Source: Kushneria aurantia DSM 21353 (GTDB lineage: Bacteria; Pseudomonadota; Gammaproteobacteria; Pseudomonadales; Halomonadaceae). From it: DNA of 39,799 nt. The stretch covers positions 82,322 to 122,120 of the forward strand of contig NZ_KB907871.1 of assembly GCF_000382245.1 (NCBI RefSeq), written 5' to 3'. The position numbers and the translations under genes were made by a program. The notes under the pieces were generated by a model, which was not told where the DNA came from, did not search any database, and saw only the letters and a program-made list of their open reading frames with translations. This document shows, piece by piece, positions 29,950 through 39,799 of this stretch (its first letter is position 1; the number at the start of each line of letters is the position of its first letter).

Positions 29950-31755
29950 ATGTCACAAGGCCCGCTGCTCGATACCAACAGCCCGTTGAGCACCGATCAG
30001 GCCGGGCGCCTCAACGAGGTGCTGGGCCAGCTCGATCGTGATCAGCGCAGCTGGCTGAGCGGGTATCTCGCCGGACTCAACGCCTCCGGCGCCCAACCCG
30101 GCGCGGTCGAAGGCGGCGCACAGAGCACCGCCGCCCTGCCCGAAATTACCGTGCTTTACGGTAGCCAGACCGGCAATGCCGAAGGCGTTGCCGAGCTGGC
30201 GCGTGACCATGCCATGGCGCACGGCTTCAATGTGCGGCTGGTCGATATGGCCGACATGGCCAAAAAGGACCTCAAGGACCCCGCCAACCTGATGGTCGTG
30301 GTCAGCACCCAGGGGGACGGCGAGCCGCCCGATACCGCCATCGGTTTTTACGAGTTGATCAGCGGTCGCAAGGCACCGAAGCTGGACGGCCACCGCTTTG
30401 CGGTGCTGGGGCTGGGCGACTCCAGCTACGAGCAGTTCTGTCAGATGGGCAAGGAATTCGACGCCCGCTTTGCCGAGCTGGGTGCCGAGCGCATCAGTGA
30501 CCGGGTCGACTGCGATGTCGACTATGACGAAGCCGCCGAGGCCTGGATCGAAAGCGTGCTGGCGCGCTTTGCCGAGGCGACCGGGGCCGGTGCGGCGCAA
30601 ACTACAGCAGCAACGCCGGCCGCAGCCACTGGTGGCGACAGCCCGTGGTCGAAGAAAAACCCCTTCTACGCCGAAGTGCTCGACGCCGTGGTGCTCAACG
30701 ACGAGGGTTCCAGCAAGGAGACCCGCCACATCGAGCTGTCGCTGGAGGACTCGGGGCTGGCCTATGAACCCGGCGATGCGCTGGGCGTGGTGCCGCACAA
30801 CGATCCCGGCTATGTCGATGAGCTACTGGAAAAACTGCGCCTCCACCACGACAGCGAACTGGAGAGCGGCTCGCGGATTCGCGATGCCCTGCTGGCAGAG
30901 TTCGAAGTCACGACGCTGACCCGCCCTTTCATGGAGAAGTGGGCCGAGCTCAGCGACGACGCCGAACTGCGCCGGCTACTGGGGGAGGACGCCCGCGACG
31001 AGCTGAAGGAGTGGATTTACGGGCGCCACATCATCGACGTCATCGAACAGTTCCCGATCGAGAATCTCGATGCCGCCACCTTTACCCGGGCGCTGCGCAA
31101 ACTGCCGCCGCGACTCTACTCGATCGCTTCGAGCTACAATGCTGACCCCGACGAAGTGCATCTTACCGTCGGCGTGGTGCGCTACGAGTCCCACGGTCGC
31201 AGCCGCAACGGCGTGACCACCGGCTACTTGGCCGATCACGTCCAGCCCGGTGACCGAGTGCCGGTCTATATCGACCGCAACAAGAACTTCAAGCTGCCCC
31301 ATGACCCTTCGGCGGCAATTATCATGGTGGGGCCGGGTACCGGCGTGGCGCCCTTTCGCGCCTTCATGCAGGAGCGCGACGAGCTCGGCGCCGACGGCGA
31401 CAACTGGCTGTTCTTCGGCGAGCAGCACTTTCGCAGCGACTTCCTCTACCAGGCGGAGTGGCTCAACTGGCGTGAAAAGGGGCTGCTGACGCGACTGGAT
31501 GTGGCCTTCTCACGCGATCAGGCGGAAAAAATCTACGTGCAGGATCGCATTCGCGAAAAAGGGGCCGAGGTGTGGCAGTGGCTCGAGAACGGCGCGCATT
31601 GCTACGTCTGTGGTGATGGCGACCGCATGGCGGCCGACGTTCACCGCGCCCTGCTTGATGTCATCGGCGAACAGGGCGGCCTGGATGAAGAAGCGGCCGC
31701 CGGTTACCTGCGCGATCTGCAGCAGGCCAAACGCTATCAGCGGGATGTTTATTGA
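29950..31755 (+). CDS. cysJ: NADPH-sulfite reductase flavoprotein alpha subunit
   Basis: This is a 601-aa diflavin reductase that passes electrons from NADPH through FAD and FMN to CysI in assimilatory sulfate reduction. The flavodoxin domain starts at LYGSQTGNAEG (about 69-79). FAD binding is shown by RLYSIASSY and GVTTGYLADH, and NADPH binding by VGPGTGVAPFRAF near 461-470 and CYVCGDGDRMA. It ends in YQRDVY, the usual C-terminus. AAGGA lies eight bases before the ATG. The stop TGA overlaps the cysI ATG by one base (TGATG), giving translational coupling. E. coli CysJ has 599 residues. Confidence 0.98.
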   Translation: MSQGPLLDTNSPLSTDQAGRLNEVLGQLDRDQRSWLSGYLAGLNASGAQPGAVEGGAQSTAALPEITVLYGSQTGNAEGVAELARDHAMAHGFNVRLVDMADMAKKDLKDPANLMVVVSTQGDGEPPDTAIGFYELISGRKAPKLDGHRFAVLGLGDSSYEQFCQMGKEFDARFAELGAERISDRVDCDVDYDEAAEAWIESVLARFAEATGAGAAQTTAATPAAATGGDSPWSKKNPFYAEVLDAVVLNDEGSSKETRHIELSLEDSGLAYEPGDALGVVPHNDPGYVDELLEKLRLHHDSELESGSRIRDALLAEFEVTTLTRPFMEKWAELSDDAELRRLLGEDARDELKEWIYGRHIIDVIEQFPIENLDAATFTRALRKLPPRLYSIASSYNADPDEVHLTVGVVRYESHGRSRNGVTTGYLADHVQPGDRVPVYIDRNKNFKLPHDPSAAIIMVGPGTGVAPFRAFMQERDELGADGDNWLFFGEQHFRSDFLYQAEWLNWREKGLLTRLDVAFSRDQAEKIYVQDRIREKGAEVWQWLENGAHCYVCGDGDRMAADVHRALLDVIGEQGGLDEEAAAGYLRDLQQAKRYQRDVY

Positions 31756-33515
31756 TGAGCGATATCATTACCCGACTCCGTGACGAGTCACTTGACGAAT
31801 ACGCCCCCAACGAACGGCTCAAGGTCGACAGCGACTATCTGCGTGGCCGGCTGATGGAAGACATGGCGGACAACGCCACCGGCGCCGTCAGTCCCGACGA
31901 TACGCAGCTGACCAAGTTCCACGGCTTCTACATGCAGGACGACCGCGACGTGCGCGATCAGCGCCGGCGCAAGAAGCTGGAGCCGCTCTACTCCTTCATG
32001 GTGCGCCTGCGCCTGCCCGGCGGGCGCATCTCCAGCGCCCAGTGGCTGACACTCGATGATGTCGCGACGCGCTACGCCAACGGCACCCTGCGCATCACCA
32101 CACGTCAGACCTTTCAGTATCATGGCGTGTTCAAAAGCAATCTGCGCGCACACCTGAAAACCGTCAACGACGCCATGATCGACACCATCGCGGCCTGCGG
32201 CGACGTCAACCGCAACGTCACCTCGACGGCCAATCCGCACCGTTCGAAGGTGCATCGCCAGGTGTTCGACATTGCCGATGCGATCAGCACTCATCTGCTG
32301 CCCCGCACCCGCGCCTATCACGAGATTTTTCTCGGCGAGGAGCGCGTCGCCGGTGGCCCGGATGAGGTGATCGAGCCGCTTTACACCCAGCACTATCTGC
32401 CGCGCAAGTTCAAGATCGGTCTGGCGGTACCGCCGGACAACGAAACCGATGTGCACACCAACGACATCAGCTTTATCGCCGTTGTCGAAGGCGGCGAGCT
32501 GAAAGGTTTCAACGTCGCCGTGGGCGGCGGTATGGGCAGCACTCACGGCGAACCGGCCACCTACCCGCGCATCTCCACCCTGATCGGCTTCTGCGCTGCC
32601 GATCAGGCCGTCGACGTGGCGGAGAAAATCGTGCTGGTGCAGCGCGATAACGGCGATCGCAAAAATCGCAAACACGCCCGTCTCAAGTACACCGTCGATG
32701 ATATGGGCGCCGAGACGTTTCGCGCCGAGGTAGAAAAATATCTCGGCCACGCGCTCGAAGAGGCGCGCGATCTTGCCACCACCGATACCGGCCCCTTTAC
32801 CACCACCGGCGACATTCTCGGCTGGTACCAGGGCGAGGACGGCCAGTGGCACTACGGCCTTTTCATCGAGAACGGCCGCATTCGCGACTATCCCGACGAC
32901 AACCCGATCCACGCCGGCATGCAGTTGATGAGTGGCATGCGCGAAATCGCCCGACTTCACGATGGCGATATCGTCCTGAGCTGCAATCAGAACCTGATCA
33001 TCAGCTGCGTGAAGCCGGCAATGCGCGAACAGATCGATGCCATCATCGAGAGCTACCACATGCTCAAGAGCGTGACGCCGCTGCGCCAGCACTCGATCGC
33101 CTGTGTTGCCTTTCCCACCTGCGGACTGGCGATGGCGGAGAGCGAGCGCTACCTGCCCACCCTGCTGGACAAGCTCGACGCCGTCATGAAGGAAGCCGGG
33201 CTCGAGGATGATCCCATCATCGTGCGCATGACCGGCTGCCCCAACGGCTGCGGGCGCCCTTTCATGGCCGAGATCGGCTTCGTCGGCAAGGCGATCGGAC
33301 GCTACAACCTCTATCTGGGCGGCGACTTCACCGGCACCCGCATGAACAAAATGTATCGCGAAAACATCGACGAGCAGACCATTCTCGACGAACTGACGCC
33401 GATGATTCAGCGCTACGCCCGTGAACGCGAAGAGGGTGAAGGTTTCGGCGACTTCGTGATTCGCGCCGGGATCATTAAGGCGACGGTCAACGGCCTCGAT
33501 TTTCACGCGGCCTGA
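31755..33515 (+). CDS. cysI: Sulfite reductase hemoprotein beta subunit
   Basis: This 586-aa siroheme/4Fe-4S protein reduces sulfite to sulfide by six electrons. Cys450 and Cys456 (CVAFPTC) and Cys495 and Cys499 (TGCPNGCGRP) bind the cluster that shares a Cys with siroheme. Their 6-39-4 spacing is the same as in E. coli CysI. Upstream, RITTRQTFQYHG and TSTANPHRSK are the substrate- and heme-binding regions. The ATG at 31755 is used rather than an adjacent TTG three bases earlier. A terminator region follows. Confidence 0.98.
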   Translation: MSDIITRLRDESLDEYAPNERLKVDSDYLRGRLMEDMADNATGAVSPDDTQLTKFHGFYMQDDRDVRDQRRRKKLEPLYSFMVRLRLPGGRISSAQWLTLDDVATRYANGTLRITTRQTFQYHGVFKSNLRAHLKTVNDAMIDTIAACGDVNRNVTSTANPHRSKVHRQVFDIADAISTHLLPRTRAYHEIFLGEERVAGGPDEVIEPLYTQHYLPRKFKIGLAVPPDNETDVHTNDISFIAVVEGGELKGFNVAVGGGMGSTHGEPATYPRISTLIGFCAADQAVDVAEKIVLVQRDNGDRKNRKHARLKYTVDDMGAETFRAEVEKYLGHALEEARDLATTDTGPFTTTGDILGWYQGEDGQWHYGLFIENGRIRDYPDDNPIHAGMQLMSGMREIARLHDGDIVLSCNQNLIISCVKPAMREQIDAIIESYHMLKSVTPLRQHSIACVAFPTCGLAMAESERYLPTLLDKLDAVMKEAGLEDDPIIVRMTGCPNGCGRPFMAEIGFVGKAIGRYNLYLGGDFTGTRMNKMYRENIDEQTILDELTPMIQRYAREREEGEGFGDFVIRAGIIKATVNGLDFHAA

Positions 33516-33532
33516 TACCTGCAAGGCCCCGC

Positions 33533-33560
33533 TGTAGTGGCTGGGGCCTTCTGCGTTTTT
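33533..33560 (+). terminator. Hairpin after cysI
   Basis: AAGGCCCC and GGGGCCTT form an 8-bp stem around a very short or two-base spacer only if read as a foldback at 33533-33550, followed by CTGCG and five T. The T-run is displaced by five bases, so it is probably a first, imperfect terminator ahead of the stronger one at 33575. Confidence 0.4.
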
Positions 33561-33574
33561 GACACAGCTTACCG

Positions 33575-33608
33575 AAAAAAAGGCCCCATCACCGAGATGG
33601 GGCCTTTT
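33575..33608. terminator. Bidirectional terminator between cysI and opgH
   Basis: AAGGCCCCATC pairs with GATGGGGCCTT around a five-base loop, an 11-bp perfect stem. It is flanked by a run of A on the left and T on the right, so it can stop both the cysJI and the opgGH transcripts, which converge here. Confidence 0.95.
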
Positions 33609-33620
33609 GGCGTTTCTCGA

Positions 33621-36119
33621 TCAGAGAAAACGCGGCGGCGGATCTTCGGTATAGGCCTCTTGCTGCCAGGCCGGATACTGATCGGCGCGCTCCCAGACCT
33701 GATAGTGCAGTCTCGACAGCATGATGGGGTCGTCGAGCATCAAAAGCTTGTCGCGATTGGCCATCCGCTGCGGCCCGCCGACCAGCGCCTGGCGCACCAT
33801 GGCCTGACGCTGCGACTCGATCGCTTCGGACTTGTTGTGGCGCGCCACACCCATGGCACAGGCCAGGGCGTTATCGATCGGGTCGACCACACTCTGGGCG
33901 AAGGTCGCCGGTGCCGGTTGAGCCTCGGCATTGCGCACCAGCCGCCAGGTCGCGCGCAGTTCATGCGGCGGTCGCGACTCCTCGGGAATCAGGAACATCC
34001 GCCCGCGAAAGGCCGCGCGCCCCAGACTCACCTTGCTGGTGATCACCGATACCGGAATCGACAGCATCAGAGCGCCCACGATCGGCCACAGCCAGAGCAG
34101 AAAGCGCGGGTCGAGCCACACCACGAAAAGCGTCCAGGCAATGCCAAACAGGGTCTGACCGCCGTGACGGCCTATCGCATCGCGCCAGGTGGTCTCGCTG
34201 AAATCGCGCTGCGGCGACTTCCACTTCACCTCCACGCCGAACAGCGCCGCCAGCACGAAGCGGGTGTGAAACAGCATGCGCACCGGCGCCAGCAGCATCG
34301 AGATCAGCGACTCGACCACCATCGAAAGTCCCAGTCGCAGCGGGCCACCATAATCGCGTGAGCCCTTCGCCCAGACCACGATAACGCTGAGAATCTTGGG
34401 CAGGAACAGCAGCGTCAGGGTGGTGGAAAACAGCGCCACCGCGCGGCCCGGATTCCACTCCGGCCAGCGCGGGAAAAGCTGCATTGGCTCGGTAAAGTAG
34501 GCCGGTGTGGTCAGGGTGTGCACCGCCAGCAGAGCGGTCGAGAGCATCAGAAACAGAAACCACAGCGGCGCCGACAGATAGGACATCACCCCGGTCAGAA
34601 ACACCGCGCGATGCACCGGGTGCATGCCGCGCACCAGAAACAGCCGGAAGTTCATCAGGTTGCCCTGGCACCAGCGCCGGTCGCGCTGTAGTTCGTCAAG
34701 CAGATTGGGCGGCATCTCCTCGTAGCTGCCGGGCATGTCGTAGGCGATCCACACGCCCCAGCCGGCACGGCGCATCAGCGCCGCCTCGACGAAGTCGTGG
34801 GAGAGAATTTCGCCGGACAACGCGCCCTTGCCGGGCAGCGGCGCCAACGAGCAGTAATACATAAAGGGCTCGACGCGAATAATGGCGTTGTGCCCCCAAT
34901 AGTGCGACTCGCCCAGCTGCCAGAAATGCAGGCCGGCAGTGAACAGCGGCCCGTAGACCCGGGTGGCAAACTGCTGCAGACGGGCGTAGAGATTGTTGCT
35001 GCCCGCGGCCAGCGGCGCCGACTGGATAATACCGGCGTCCGGATTGGCCTCCATCAGCTGCACCAGCCGGCTCAGACAGCGCCCGCTCATCACACTGTCG
35101 GCATCCATCACCAGCATGTAACGGTATTTGGCGCCGAAGCGGCGGCAGAAATCATCGATATTGCCGCTCTTTTTCTTTACCCGACGTGCACGGCGGCGGT
35201 AGAAGATGCGACCGAAACCCTCGACCTCGCGGCACAGCCGCAGCCAGGCGTGGTTCTCCGCCACGCACAGATCGGGATCATAAGTGTCGCTGAGCACGTA
35301 AAAATCGAAGTGATCGATATTGCCGCTACGCTTGACCGACTCATAGGTCGCCCGCAGGCCGGCGAAAACGCGGTCGACATCCTCGTTACAGATCGGCATG
35401 ACAATGGCGGTGCGCGCCTCGTCACTGATCGGCTCATCGCCGCTGCTGGAAGCGGAGATACTGTAGCGATCGCGCCCCTTGAGCAGCTGGAAAAAGCCCA
35501 TCAGCGCTGTCCAGAAGCCCGCCGACACCCAGCAGAACAGCAGCGCGAAAAGAATCAGCTCGGCCAGTTCCAGAAGCTGCGCCCCCTGGTAGGGCAGCAC
35601 CGTGCTCATGTACCAGACCGCCACGGCGCTCTGCCCTATGACCAGCAGCAGCAGAATCCAGCGCCGGATCATACCCACGGTTTGCCAGCGCTGTTGCCGG
35701 GGGGCTTCGGGCCCGCTTTTTCGCCTGCGCCGCTGCTGCTCACTGCCGCGGCGCAGGTGATAGCCCTTTTTCAACCGCCTGATGGGATTGGTAGTCCAGG
35801 GGTGCGGCGCGATGGAGGTACGCTGAATCGGCGGCATGGTACGCAGACAGGCGCGACCGGCCGAATCCGTACCCAGCACCTCGGGAGGTGCCAGGGGGGC
35901 GCTGCCGTAGGCCAGTTCGAGCCGGCGCAGTACCGAAGCGCTGGCCGGATCGTCCTGCGGCGGCGGCTGGCCGCCGAGGTCCTCGTGGACGCGAAACAGC
36001 GGCACATCCTGCTCGGCCATCTCGAGCAGCTCGCGGCGCTCCGTCAGGCGCGGTGCGTTGCGCGCCAGGCGCTCCAGATAGGCGCGCGCCGGGCTTTGGT
36101 GAGCGTCATGATCATCCAT
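33621..36119 (-). CDS. opgH: Glucans biosynthesis glucosyltransferase OpgH (MdoH)
   Basis: This 832-aa inner-membrane family-2 glycosyltransferase makes the beta-1,2-glucan backbone of osmoregulated periplasmic glucans from UDP-glucose. A cytoplasmic N-terminal region of about 150 residues precedes two membrane helices ([18 protein letters not shown] and [20 protein letters not shown]). The catalytic domain begins at [16 protein letters not shown]. It carries the DAD motif ([10 protein letters not shown] near 336) and the [10 protein letters not shown] motif near 476-485, then about five C-terminal helices. E. coli OpgH is 847 aa. Its start overlaps the opgG stop by eight bases, so the two are coupled as in other gammaproteobacteria. 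Confidence 0.97.
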   Translation of the reverse strand: MDDHDAHQSPARAYLERLARNAPRLTERRELLEMAEQDVPLFRVHEDLGGQPPPQDDPASASVLRRLELAYGSAPLAPPEVLGTDSAGRACLRTMPPIQRTSIAPHPWTTNPIRRLKKGYHLRRGSEQQRRRRKSGPEAPRQQRWQTVGMIRRWILLLLVIGQSAVAVWYMSTVLPYQGAQLLELAELILFALLFCWVSAGFWTALMGFFQLLKGRDRYSISASSSGDEPISDEARTAIVMPICNEDVDRVFAGLRATYESVKRSGNIDHFDFYVLSDTYDPDLCVAENHAWLRLCREVEGFGRIFYRRRARRVKKKSGNIDDFCRRFGAKYRYMLVMDADSVMSGRCLSRLVQLMEANPDAGIIQSAPLAAGSNNLYARLQQFATRVYGPLFTAGLHFWQLGESHYWGHNAIIRVEPFMYYCSLAPLPGKGALSGEILSHDFVEAALMRRAGWGVWIAYDMPGSYEEMPPNLLDELQRDRRWCQGNLMNFRLFLVRGMHPVHRAVFLTGVMSYLSAPLWFLFLMLSTALLAVHTLTTPAYFTEPMQLFPRWPEWNPGRAVALFSTTLTLLFLPKILSVIVVWAKGSRDYGGPLRLGLSMVVESLISMLLAPVRMLFHTRFVLAALFGVEVKWKSPQRDFSETTWRDAIGRHGGQTLFGIAWTLFVVWLDPRFLLWLWPIVGALMLSIPVSVITSKVSLGRAAFRGRMFLIPEESRPPHELRATWRLVRNAEAQPAPATFAQSVVDPIDNALACAMGVARHNKSEAIESQRQAMVRQALVGGPQRMANRDKLLMLDDPIMLSRLHYQVWERADQYPAWQQEAYTEDPPPRFL

Positions 36120-37683
36120 TGGCAGGCAGCACGTAGTTCCAGGTTTCGGTCAGGCGCTGCGCACTGCTCTGACCATTCTGACCACTACTCTGCGAATCGC
36201 TGCTCTCCAGATAGGCTTTGATGTCGACCGGCTTCGCAGTGTCTTTGGCCTTGACGCTCACCTTGAGACGATAGCCGCCCATGGCAGGATTGCGCACCAC
36301 CTGGCTGCGCACCAGCTCACCGTTATCGCCGACATCAAGATTGGCGCGAATGTTGCCGTCGTTGTCGGTGGATTTCAGCGGCGGGCCGACAAAGTCGACC
36401 ACGAACATGGTGCTGTCATCGCTCTGGCGCACCAGGTTGTCCTGGATTACCTCACCCCGCGAGCGGCGGGTCTGCGCCACCCAGCCCAGATCAGGATTGT
36501 GATAACGCGCCTCGTCGAGCGTCCAGTTGATGGTGTAATTGTAATCGAGCGGCTGATTGGTGGGCAGATCGGCGCTCGGCTGCCAGAAACTGACGATGTT
36601 GTCGTTGGTCTCGTCCGGGGTGGGAATCTGGATCAGCGCCAGCTGACCTTCACCCCAGTTGCCCTGCGGCTCGATCCAGGCACTGGGACGCAGATCGTAG
36701 CGGTTTTCAACATCCTGATAGGCGTCGAACTGGTGGTCGCGCTGTAAAAGCCCGAAGCCGCGTGGACTGCTGGCCGGATAGCTACTGTCACTGAGTCGTG
36801 CGGGATTGGCCAGCGGGCGCCACAGCCACTGCCCGTCCTGACCGGCAAGCAATAGACCTTCGGAGTCGTGAATGGCGGGACGAAAGTTGAGCTGACTGGC
36901 GGGCTGGGCCGAGCCGTAGAGATACATGCTGGTCAATGGGGCAATACCCAGCCTGGAGACCTGGCGACGCAGGAAAAGACGCGACTTGACGTCGACCTGG
37001 GTATCGCTGCCCGGACGCAGCACGAAACGGTAGGCACCGGTAGCGCTGGGTGAATCGAGCAGCGCATAGATGATCAGATAGCGGTCCTCGGGCTGCGGCT
37101 TGACCACCCAGAACTCGCTGAAGCGTGGAAACTCTTCACCGGAGTTCAGGCCGGTGTCGATCGCCAGACCACGCCCCGACAGACCGTAGCGCTGCCCCTT
37201 GCTGGCCACACGAAAATAGCTGGCCCCCAGAAACACCATGGTTTCCTGCTTGTGATGCGGGTCGGCGCCGTAATTGATGCTGAAACCGGCAAAACCGAGA
37301 TTCTGAAACTGTGAAGGGTCGACGTTCAGATCGCCGTAGTTGAAATTACTCGGCGAAAACTGCAGTTCATTGACGCTGTCACCATCCACCGCATTGACGG
37401 TCACCGGCGTGTTGTAGTGCATGCCCTCGTGGAAAAAGCTCAGATCAAAGCGCAGGTCGTCATCGCGCCAGTGCGACTGAGCGGGCTTGTACTGAATCTT
37501 CTGATAATCGGCGAACCCCAGATTGGCCAACGCGTCGGGCAGGTTATTTTGCGGGGCGCTATAGCTGCGCTGCGCCAGCTCCTGCGCCTGCTGGCTGACG
37601 TCCTCGAAGTCGAAGGCGAAAAGTGGGAAGGATGACAGCAGGGCCGCCATCCCCAGGGCATAGACAGCGCCTTTTTTCTTCAT
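36112..37683 (-). CDS. opgG: Glucan biosynthesis periplasmic protein OpgG (MdoG)
   Basis: This 523-aa periplasmic protein is required for glucan synthesis and branching. After a signal peptide ([20 protein letters not shown], cut at FAFDFED) come typical OpgG stretches: [32 protein letters not shown] and [21 protein letters not shown]-terminal Ig-like domain ends in [10 protein letters not shown]. The start at 37683 gives a compact signal peptide but has no clear ribosome site. An in-frame ATG at 37746 has AAGGA five bases upstream and would add 21 residues before the signal, so it is a real alternative. The gene is first in the opgGH operon. Confidence 0.95.
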   Translation of the reverse strand: MKKKGAVYALGMAALLSSFPLFAFDFEDVSQQAQELAQRSYSAPQNNLPDALANLGFADYQKIQYKPAQSHWRDDDLRFDLSFFHEGMHYNTPVTVNAVDGDSVNELQFSPSNFNYGDLNVDPSQFQNLGFAGFSINYGADPHHKQETMVFLGASYFRVASKGQRYGLSGRGLAIDTGLNSGEEFPRFSEFWVVKPQPEDRYLIIYALLDSPSATGAYRFVLRPGSDTQVDVKSRLFLRRQVSRLGIAPLTSMYLYGSAQPASQLNFRPAIHDSEGLLLAGQDGQWLWRPLANPARLSDSSYPASSPRGFGLLQRDHQFDAYQDVENRYDLRPSAWIEPQGNWGEGQLALIQIPTPDETNDNIVSFWQPSADLPTNQPLDYNYTINWTLDEARYHNPDLGWVAQTRRSRGEVIQDNLVRQSDDSTMFVVDFVGPPLKSTDNDGNIRANLDVGDNGELVRSQVVRNPAMGGYRLKVSVKAKDTAKPVDIKAYLESSDSQSSGQNGQSSAQRLTETWNYVLPANG

Positions 37684-37851
37684 TACTGAAAGTGTGTCGC
37701 CGGATAGACGGCGACCAGGGCAAGACGTCGATAGGAAATTGCGCATAAGCATCCTTGAAGCACCCGCACTGACTCTGACGGGCGTGATTGTGCAGTGGCC
37801 AACAGGCGGCATGATCATCGGCACCGGCACCAACATCCTGTAGTGCCGTTG

Positions 37852-38002
37852 TTAAGGAAACGCTGCATAAATGCCTGCGCCAGCGAATCGCTGCGTTGCG
37901 TGGTACTCGAACACTCGCCTAACCCCATGTTATGTCTCGTGTTCTGTGTTCCATGCGCCTTGCGCTTCATCTCGCTCGTCGATTTATTCAGCGTTTCCTT
38001 AA
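37852..38002. mobile_element. 151-bp MITE-like element with terminal inverted repeats
   Basis: The ends, TTAAGGAAACGCTG followed by CATAAAT on the left and its inverted copy with AATAAAT on the right, match at 20 of 21 positions. The interior (110 bp) has no credible reading frame. The outermost TTAA or TA could be the target duplication. End sequences of the form GGAAACGCTGAATAA resemble those of IS5-group elements, so this is probably a non-autonomous derivative. It lies in the 486-bp gap between opgG and the MFS gene; the rest of that gap (37684-37851, 38003-38169) shows no gene. Confidence 0.78.
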
Positions 38003-38169
38003 ATGGTGCTGTTTAACATGTCGCCTCGGTGGATTCCAGTAGCGACATACCAGAGCACGCGCCAAAAGCCATATTTCGAAAGGCCACCTGATTTGTACAG
38101 GCTATTCTAACCGTGATTTTATTCATTCTCAGCAGTCGGCATCAAAGGCACGCCTTTATTTACCGACTG

Positions 38170-39375
38170 TTACATCGAGACATCCTTTTTAACCTTTGCG
38201 GGCTCCCCGAGCCCTTCAATAGCAGTCCTCAGGATACCGGCCCCCATCACGCCCAGCAGCATCAGCAGCCACTGCGGCGGCAGCGGCAGCAGCGTCATCA
38301 ACGACGCTATCAGCGCACCGCCGCCCATCTGAAAGCAGCCGATCAGCGCCGAGGCACTGCCGGCACGCCCGGCGTGCGGCGCCAGCGCAAGGCTCATGGC
38401 CGCCCCCAGCGTGAACGAGAAGCCGGTGGCCATCAGGGCATTGATCAGCATGAAGGCAGCTACGCCGGCAAAACCCGCCAGCATGGTCAGCCCGTGCAGC
38501 ACACCCCCCAGTACCATAATATTCAGCCCAAGGCGGATCGCGCCGCCCTGGCCGAGACGGCGAATCAACAGCGGCGCGACAAAATAGGCCGCCACGTTGA
38601 TCGCGGCGACGCCACCGAACCAGGCACCGAAGGCGATCTCGCTCAGCCCTGCCTGCTCGATCAAAAGCAGCGGCGCGGTGGTCACATAGGTGAGGATTAC
38701 CGACATACCGATGGCGGCCACCAGGGCGTAAAACAGAAAATGGCGATCGGCGAGAATGGCGGCAAAGGTGTGGGGCCGGAACTGCGGATATTGTGGACGC
38801 AAATGGCGCGGTCGGGTCTCCTGCTGGCGCCACAGACACAGCAGTGACACGGCCAGCGCAAACAACACCATGAAGACAAAGCTGGCACGCCACTGCCACA
38901 GTGAGGCCAGTACGCCGCCCAGCAGTGGCGCCAGTGCCGGCACCACACAGACCGCGGCGTTGAGCAGGCTATACACCCCGGCACCGCGCTCGCCACTGAA
39001 CCGATCGCGTACGCAGGCAAAGGCCACCACGGTAGCAATGGCGGCGCCGACACCCTGCAGCCCCCGTGCCACCTGGAAAAGATCGAGACGTTCGGCCATA
39101 GCGGCGACAAGTGCCGCCAGCGCATAGAGCAGTGCCCCGACGAGCGCCATGCGCCGACGTCCCAGCCAGTCGACCAGCGGCCCGGCCAGCAGTTGGCACA
39201 GCCCCATGCTGATCAGATAAAGCGTGATCGACCAGCGCAGCGCTGTACTATCGACGCCAAAGTCACGCGCCATTACAGGCAGCGAGGGCAGAAAAATATC
39301 CACCCCCATGGGGGTCAGTACGATCAGCCCCATCATCAGACCGATCAGCCATCTGTTGCCCTGCTCTGCGTACAT
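38170..39375 (-). CDS. Bcr/CflA-family MFS drug efflux transporter
   Basis: This is a 401-aa, twelve-helix major-facilitator protein. The Bcr/CflA features are the TPMGVDIFLPSLPVMARDF segment in helix 1, motif A GPLVDWLGRRRMAL in the loop between helices 2 and 3, VARGLQGVGAAIATVVAFAC in helix 4, and PALAPLLGGVL in motif C. It acts as a proton-driven exporter, with chloramphenicol, bicyclomycin or sulfonamides among family substrates; the real one here is unknown. The start at 39375 has GGGAG about seven bases upstream; the frame extends 23 codons further without support. Confidence 0.93.
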   Translation of the reverse strand: MYAEQGNRWLIGLMMGLIVLTPMGVDIFLPSLPVMARDFGVDSTALRWSITLYLISMGLCQLLAGPLVDWLGRRRMALVGALLYALAALVAAMAERLDLFQVARGLQGVGAAIATVVAFACVRDRFSGERGAGVYSLLNAAVCVVPALAPLLGGVLASLWQWRASFVFMVLFALAVSLLCLWRQQETRPRHLRPQYPQFRPHTFAAILADRHFLFYALVAAIGMSVILTYVTTAPLLLIEQAGLSEIAFGAWFGGVAAINVAAYFVAPLLIRRLGQGGAIRLGLNIMVLGGVLHGLTMLAGFAGVAAFMLINALMATGFSFTLGAAMSLALAPHAGRAGSASALIGCFQMGGGALIASLMTLLPLPPQWLLMLLGVMGAGILRTAIEGLGEPAKVKKDVSM

Positions 39376-39512
39376 GTTCTGCTCCCTGCGGCCGCTGCAC
39401 TTTAACCGGCCATATCGCGACCAGCCACCCCATTCGCTATTCAATCGACCACAACACGACTAGGCTGATGTCAATCGGCACAATGTAGAACAGGTCGAAG
39501 TAGTCGCCCCTG

Positions 39513-39799
39513 CTAAACCCCGATTTTTTCCGGGGAGTCGAATTCGGCTCTCCTTATACTGGCCAATGAGCACAAAAAATTGAAGATCATTGACCGGACA
39601 TAACGCCAAAATAGACCTGAAAAGCGGAAAAAGTAACAGACAAAAAGAAGCTCCCTGAGCTTCTTCATGACTTTCCTCAAATTCATGCCGACACCACACA
39701 GCAGCGCATGAATCCGATCGCCCTTGCGCCCTTTCAGATAACAGCGTGACAGCAATCCTTCGCTTTTCATGTGACCGATGATGGGTTCTATACTGTTTC
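39513..39799 (-). CDS. IS5-type transposase, C-terminal part (runs off the right edge)
   Basis: About 95 codons are visible from the window edge. NSIEPIIGHMKSEGLLSRCY, then LKGRKGDRIHALLCGVGMNL, is the conserved C-terminal part of IS5-family DDE transposases; the Glu of IEP is the third catalytic acid. The last 45 residues (from about RELLFVCYFF on) are unusual for the family: the normal ending is shorter and the tail looks like read-through or a frameshifted end, so the copy may be inactive. The element's left end should lie near 39440-39510 but its inverted repeat cannot be fixed without the other end. Confidence 0.8.
   Translation of the reverse strand, partial: NSIEPIIGHMKSEGLLSRCYLKGRKGDRIHALLCGVGMNLRKVMKKLRELLFVCYFFRFSGLFWRYVRSMIFNFLCSLASIRRAEFDSPEKIGV

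Noticed and set aside
31788-33524. 578-residue frame antisense to cysI
   Set aside because: Typical antisense open frame in G+C-rich coding DNA. The plus strand encodes CysI with its complete cluster ligands.
34797-36221. 474-residue plus-strand frame antisense to opgH
   Set aside because: It has no ribosome site or recognisable domain, and opgH on the other strand explains the codon periodicity.

Overview
The window looks like a chromosomal segment of a moderately GC-rich, probably halophilic gammaproteobacterium, with the Halomonas/Chromohalobacter group as my best guess. The basis is the gene content (HtpG, Slt70, OpgGH, CysJI, Bax, YegS), the G+C-rich third codon positions in the core genes, and acid-rich surface proteins. 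No rRNA or tRNA gene and no CRISPR array was seen.

Region A (1-17,000, all on the minus strand) is a large surface-adhesion locus. In transcription order it reads: TolC-type outer-membrane channel, LapB-type ABC exporter, HlyD/LapC-type adaptor, LuxR-type regulator, a 1,062-aa Mur-ligase fusion, a secreted HExxH metallopeptidase, a membrane protein with a kinase-like tail, and the 5' part of a giant LapA/BapA-type adhesin that runs off the left edge. The adhesin starts with a retention module carrying a PAAG site of the kind cut by LapG. It then has 580 consecutive Asp-X dipeptides (X nearly always Ala, sometimes Ser, rarely Thr) and then Ig-like domains. The three genes between regulator and adhesin form a compact unit, partly of much lower G+C than the rest. 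I know no characterised counterpart, and they are the best candidate for an undescribed system.

Region B (17,300-25,000) is mostly housekeeping and envelope genes: Bax-like protein, HtpG with a clear sigma-32-type promoter, a YkvA/DUF1232 protein, Slt70 lytic transglycosylase, ExoD-like protein, a cation-diffusion-facilitator transporter and a TM2-domain protein.

Region C (25,000-33,610) holds a GNAT acetyltransferase overlapping a 2-oxoglutarate/Fe(II) oxygenase, a cold-shock protein with a strongly foldable leader, a small lipoprotein, a yeast-type cytosine deaminase homologue next to a YegS-like lipid kinase, a PLP-dependent hydroxyaspartate/threonine ammonia-lyase, and the assimilatory sulfite reductase pair cysJ-cysI.

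Region D (33,610-39,799) has the osmoregulated periplasmic glucan operon opgG-opgH, a 151-bp MITE-like element with near-perfect terminal inverted repeats, a Bcr/CflA-type MFS efflux gene, and the 3' end of an IS5-type transposase at the right edge.
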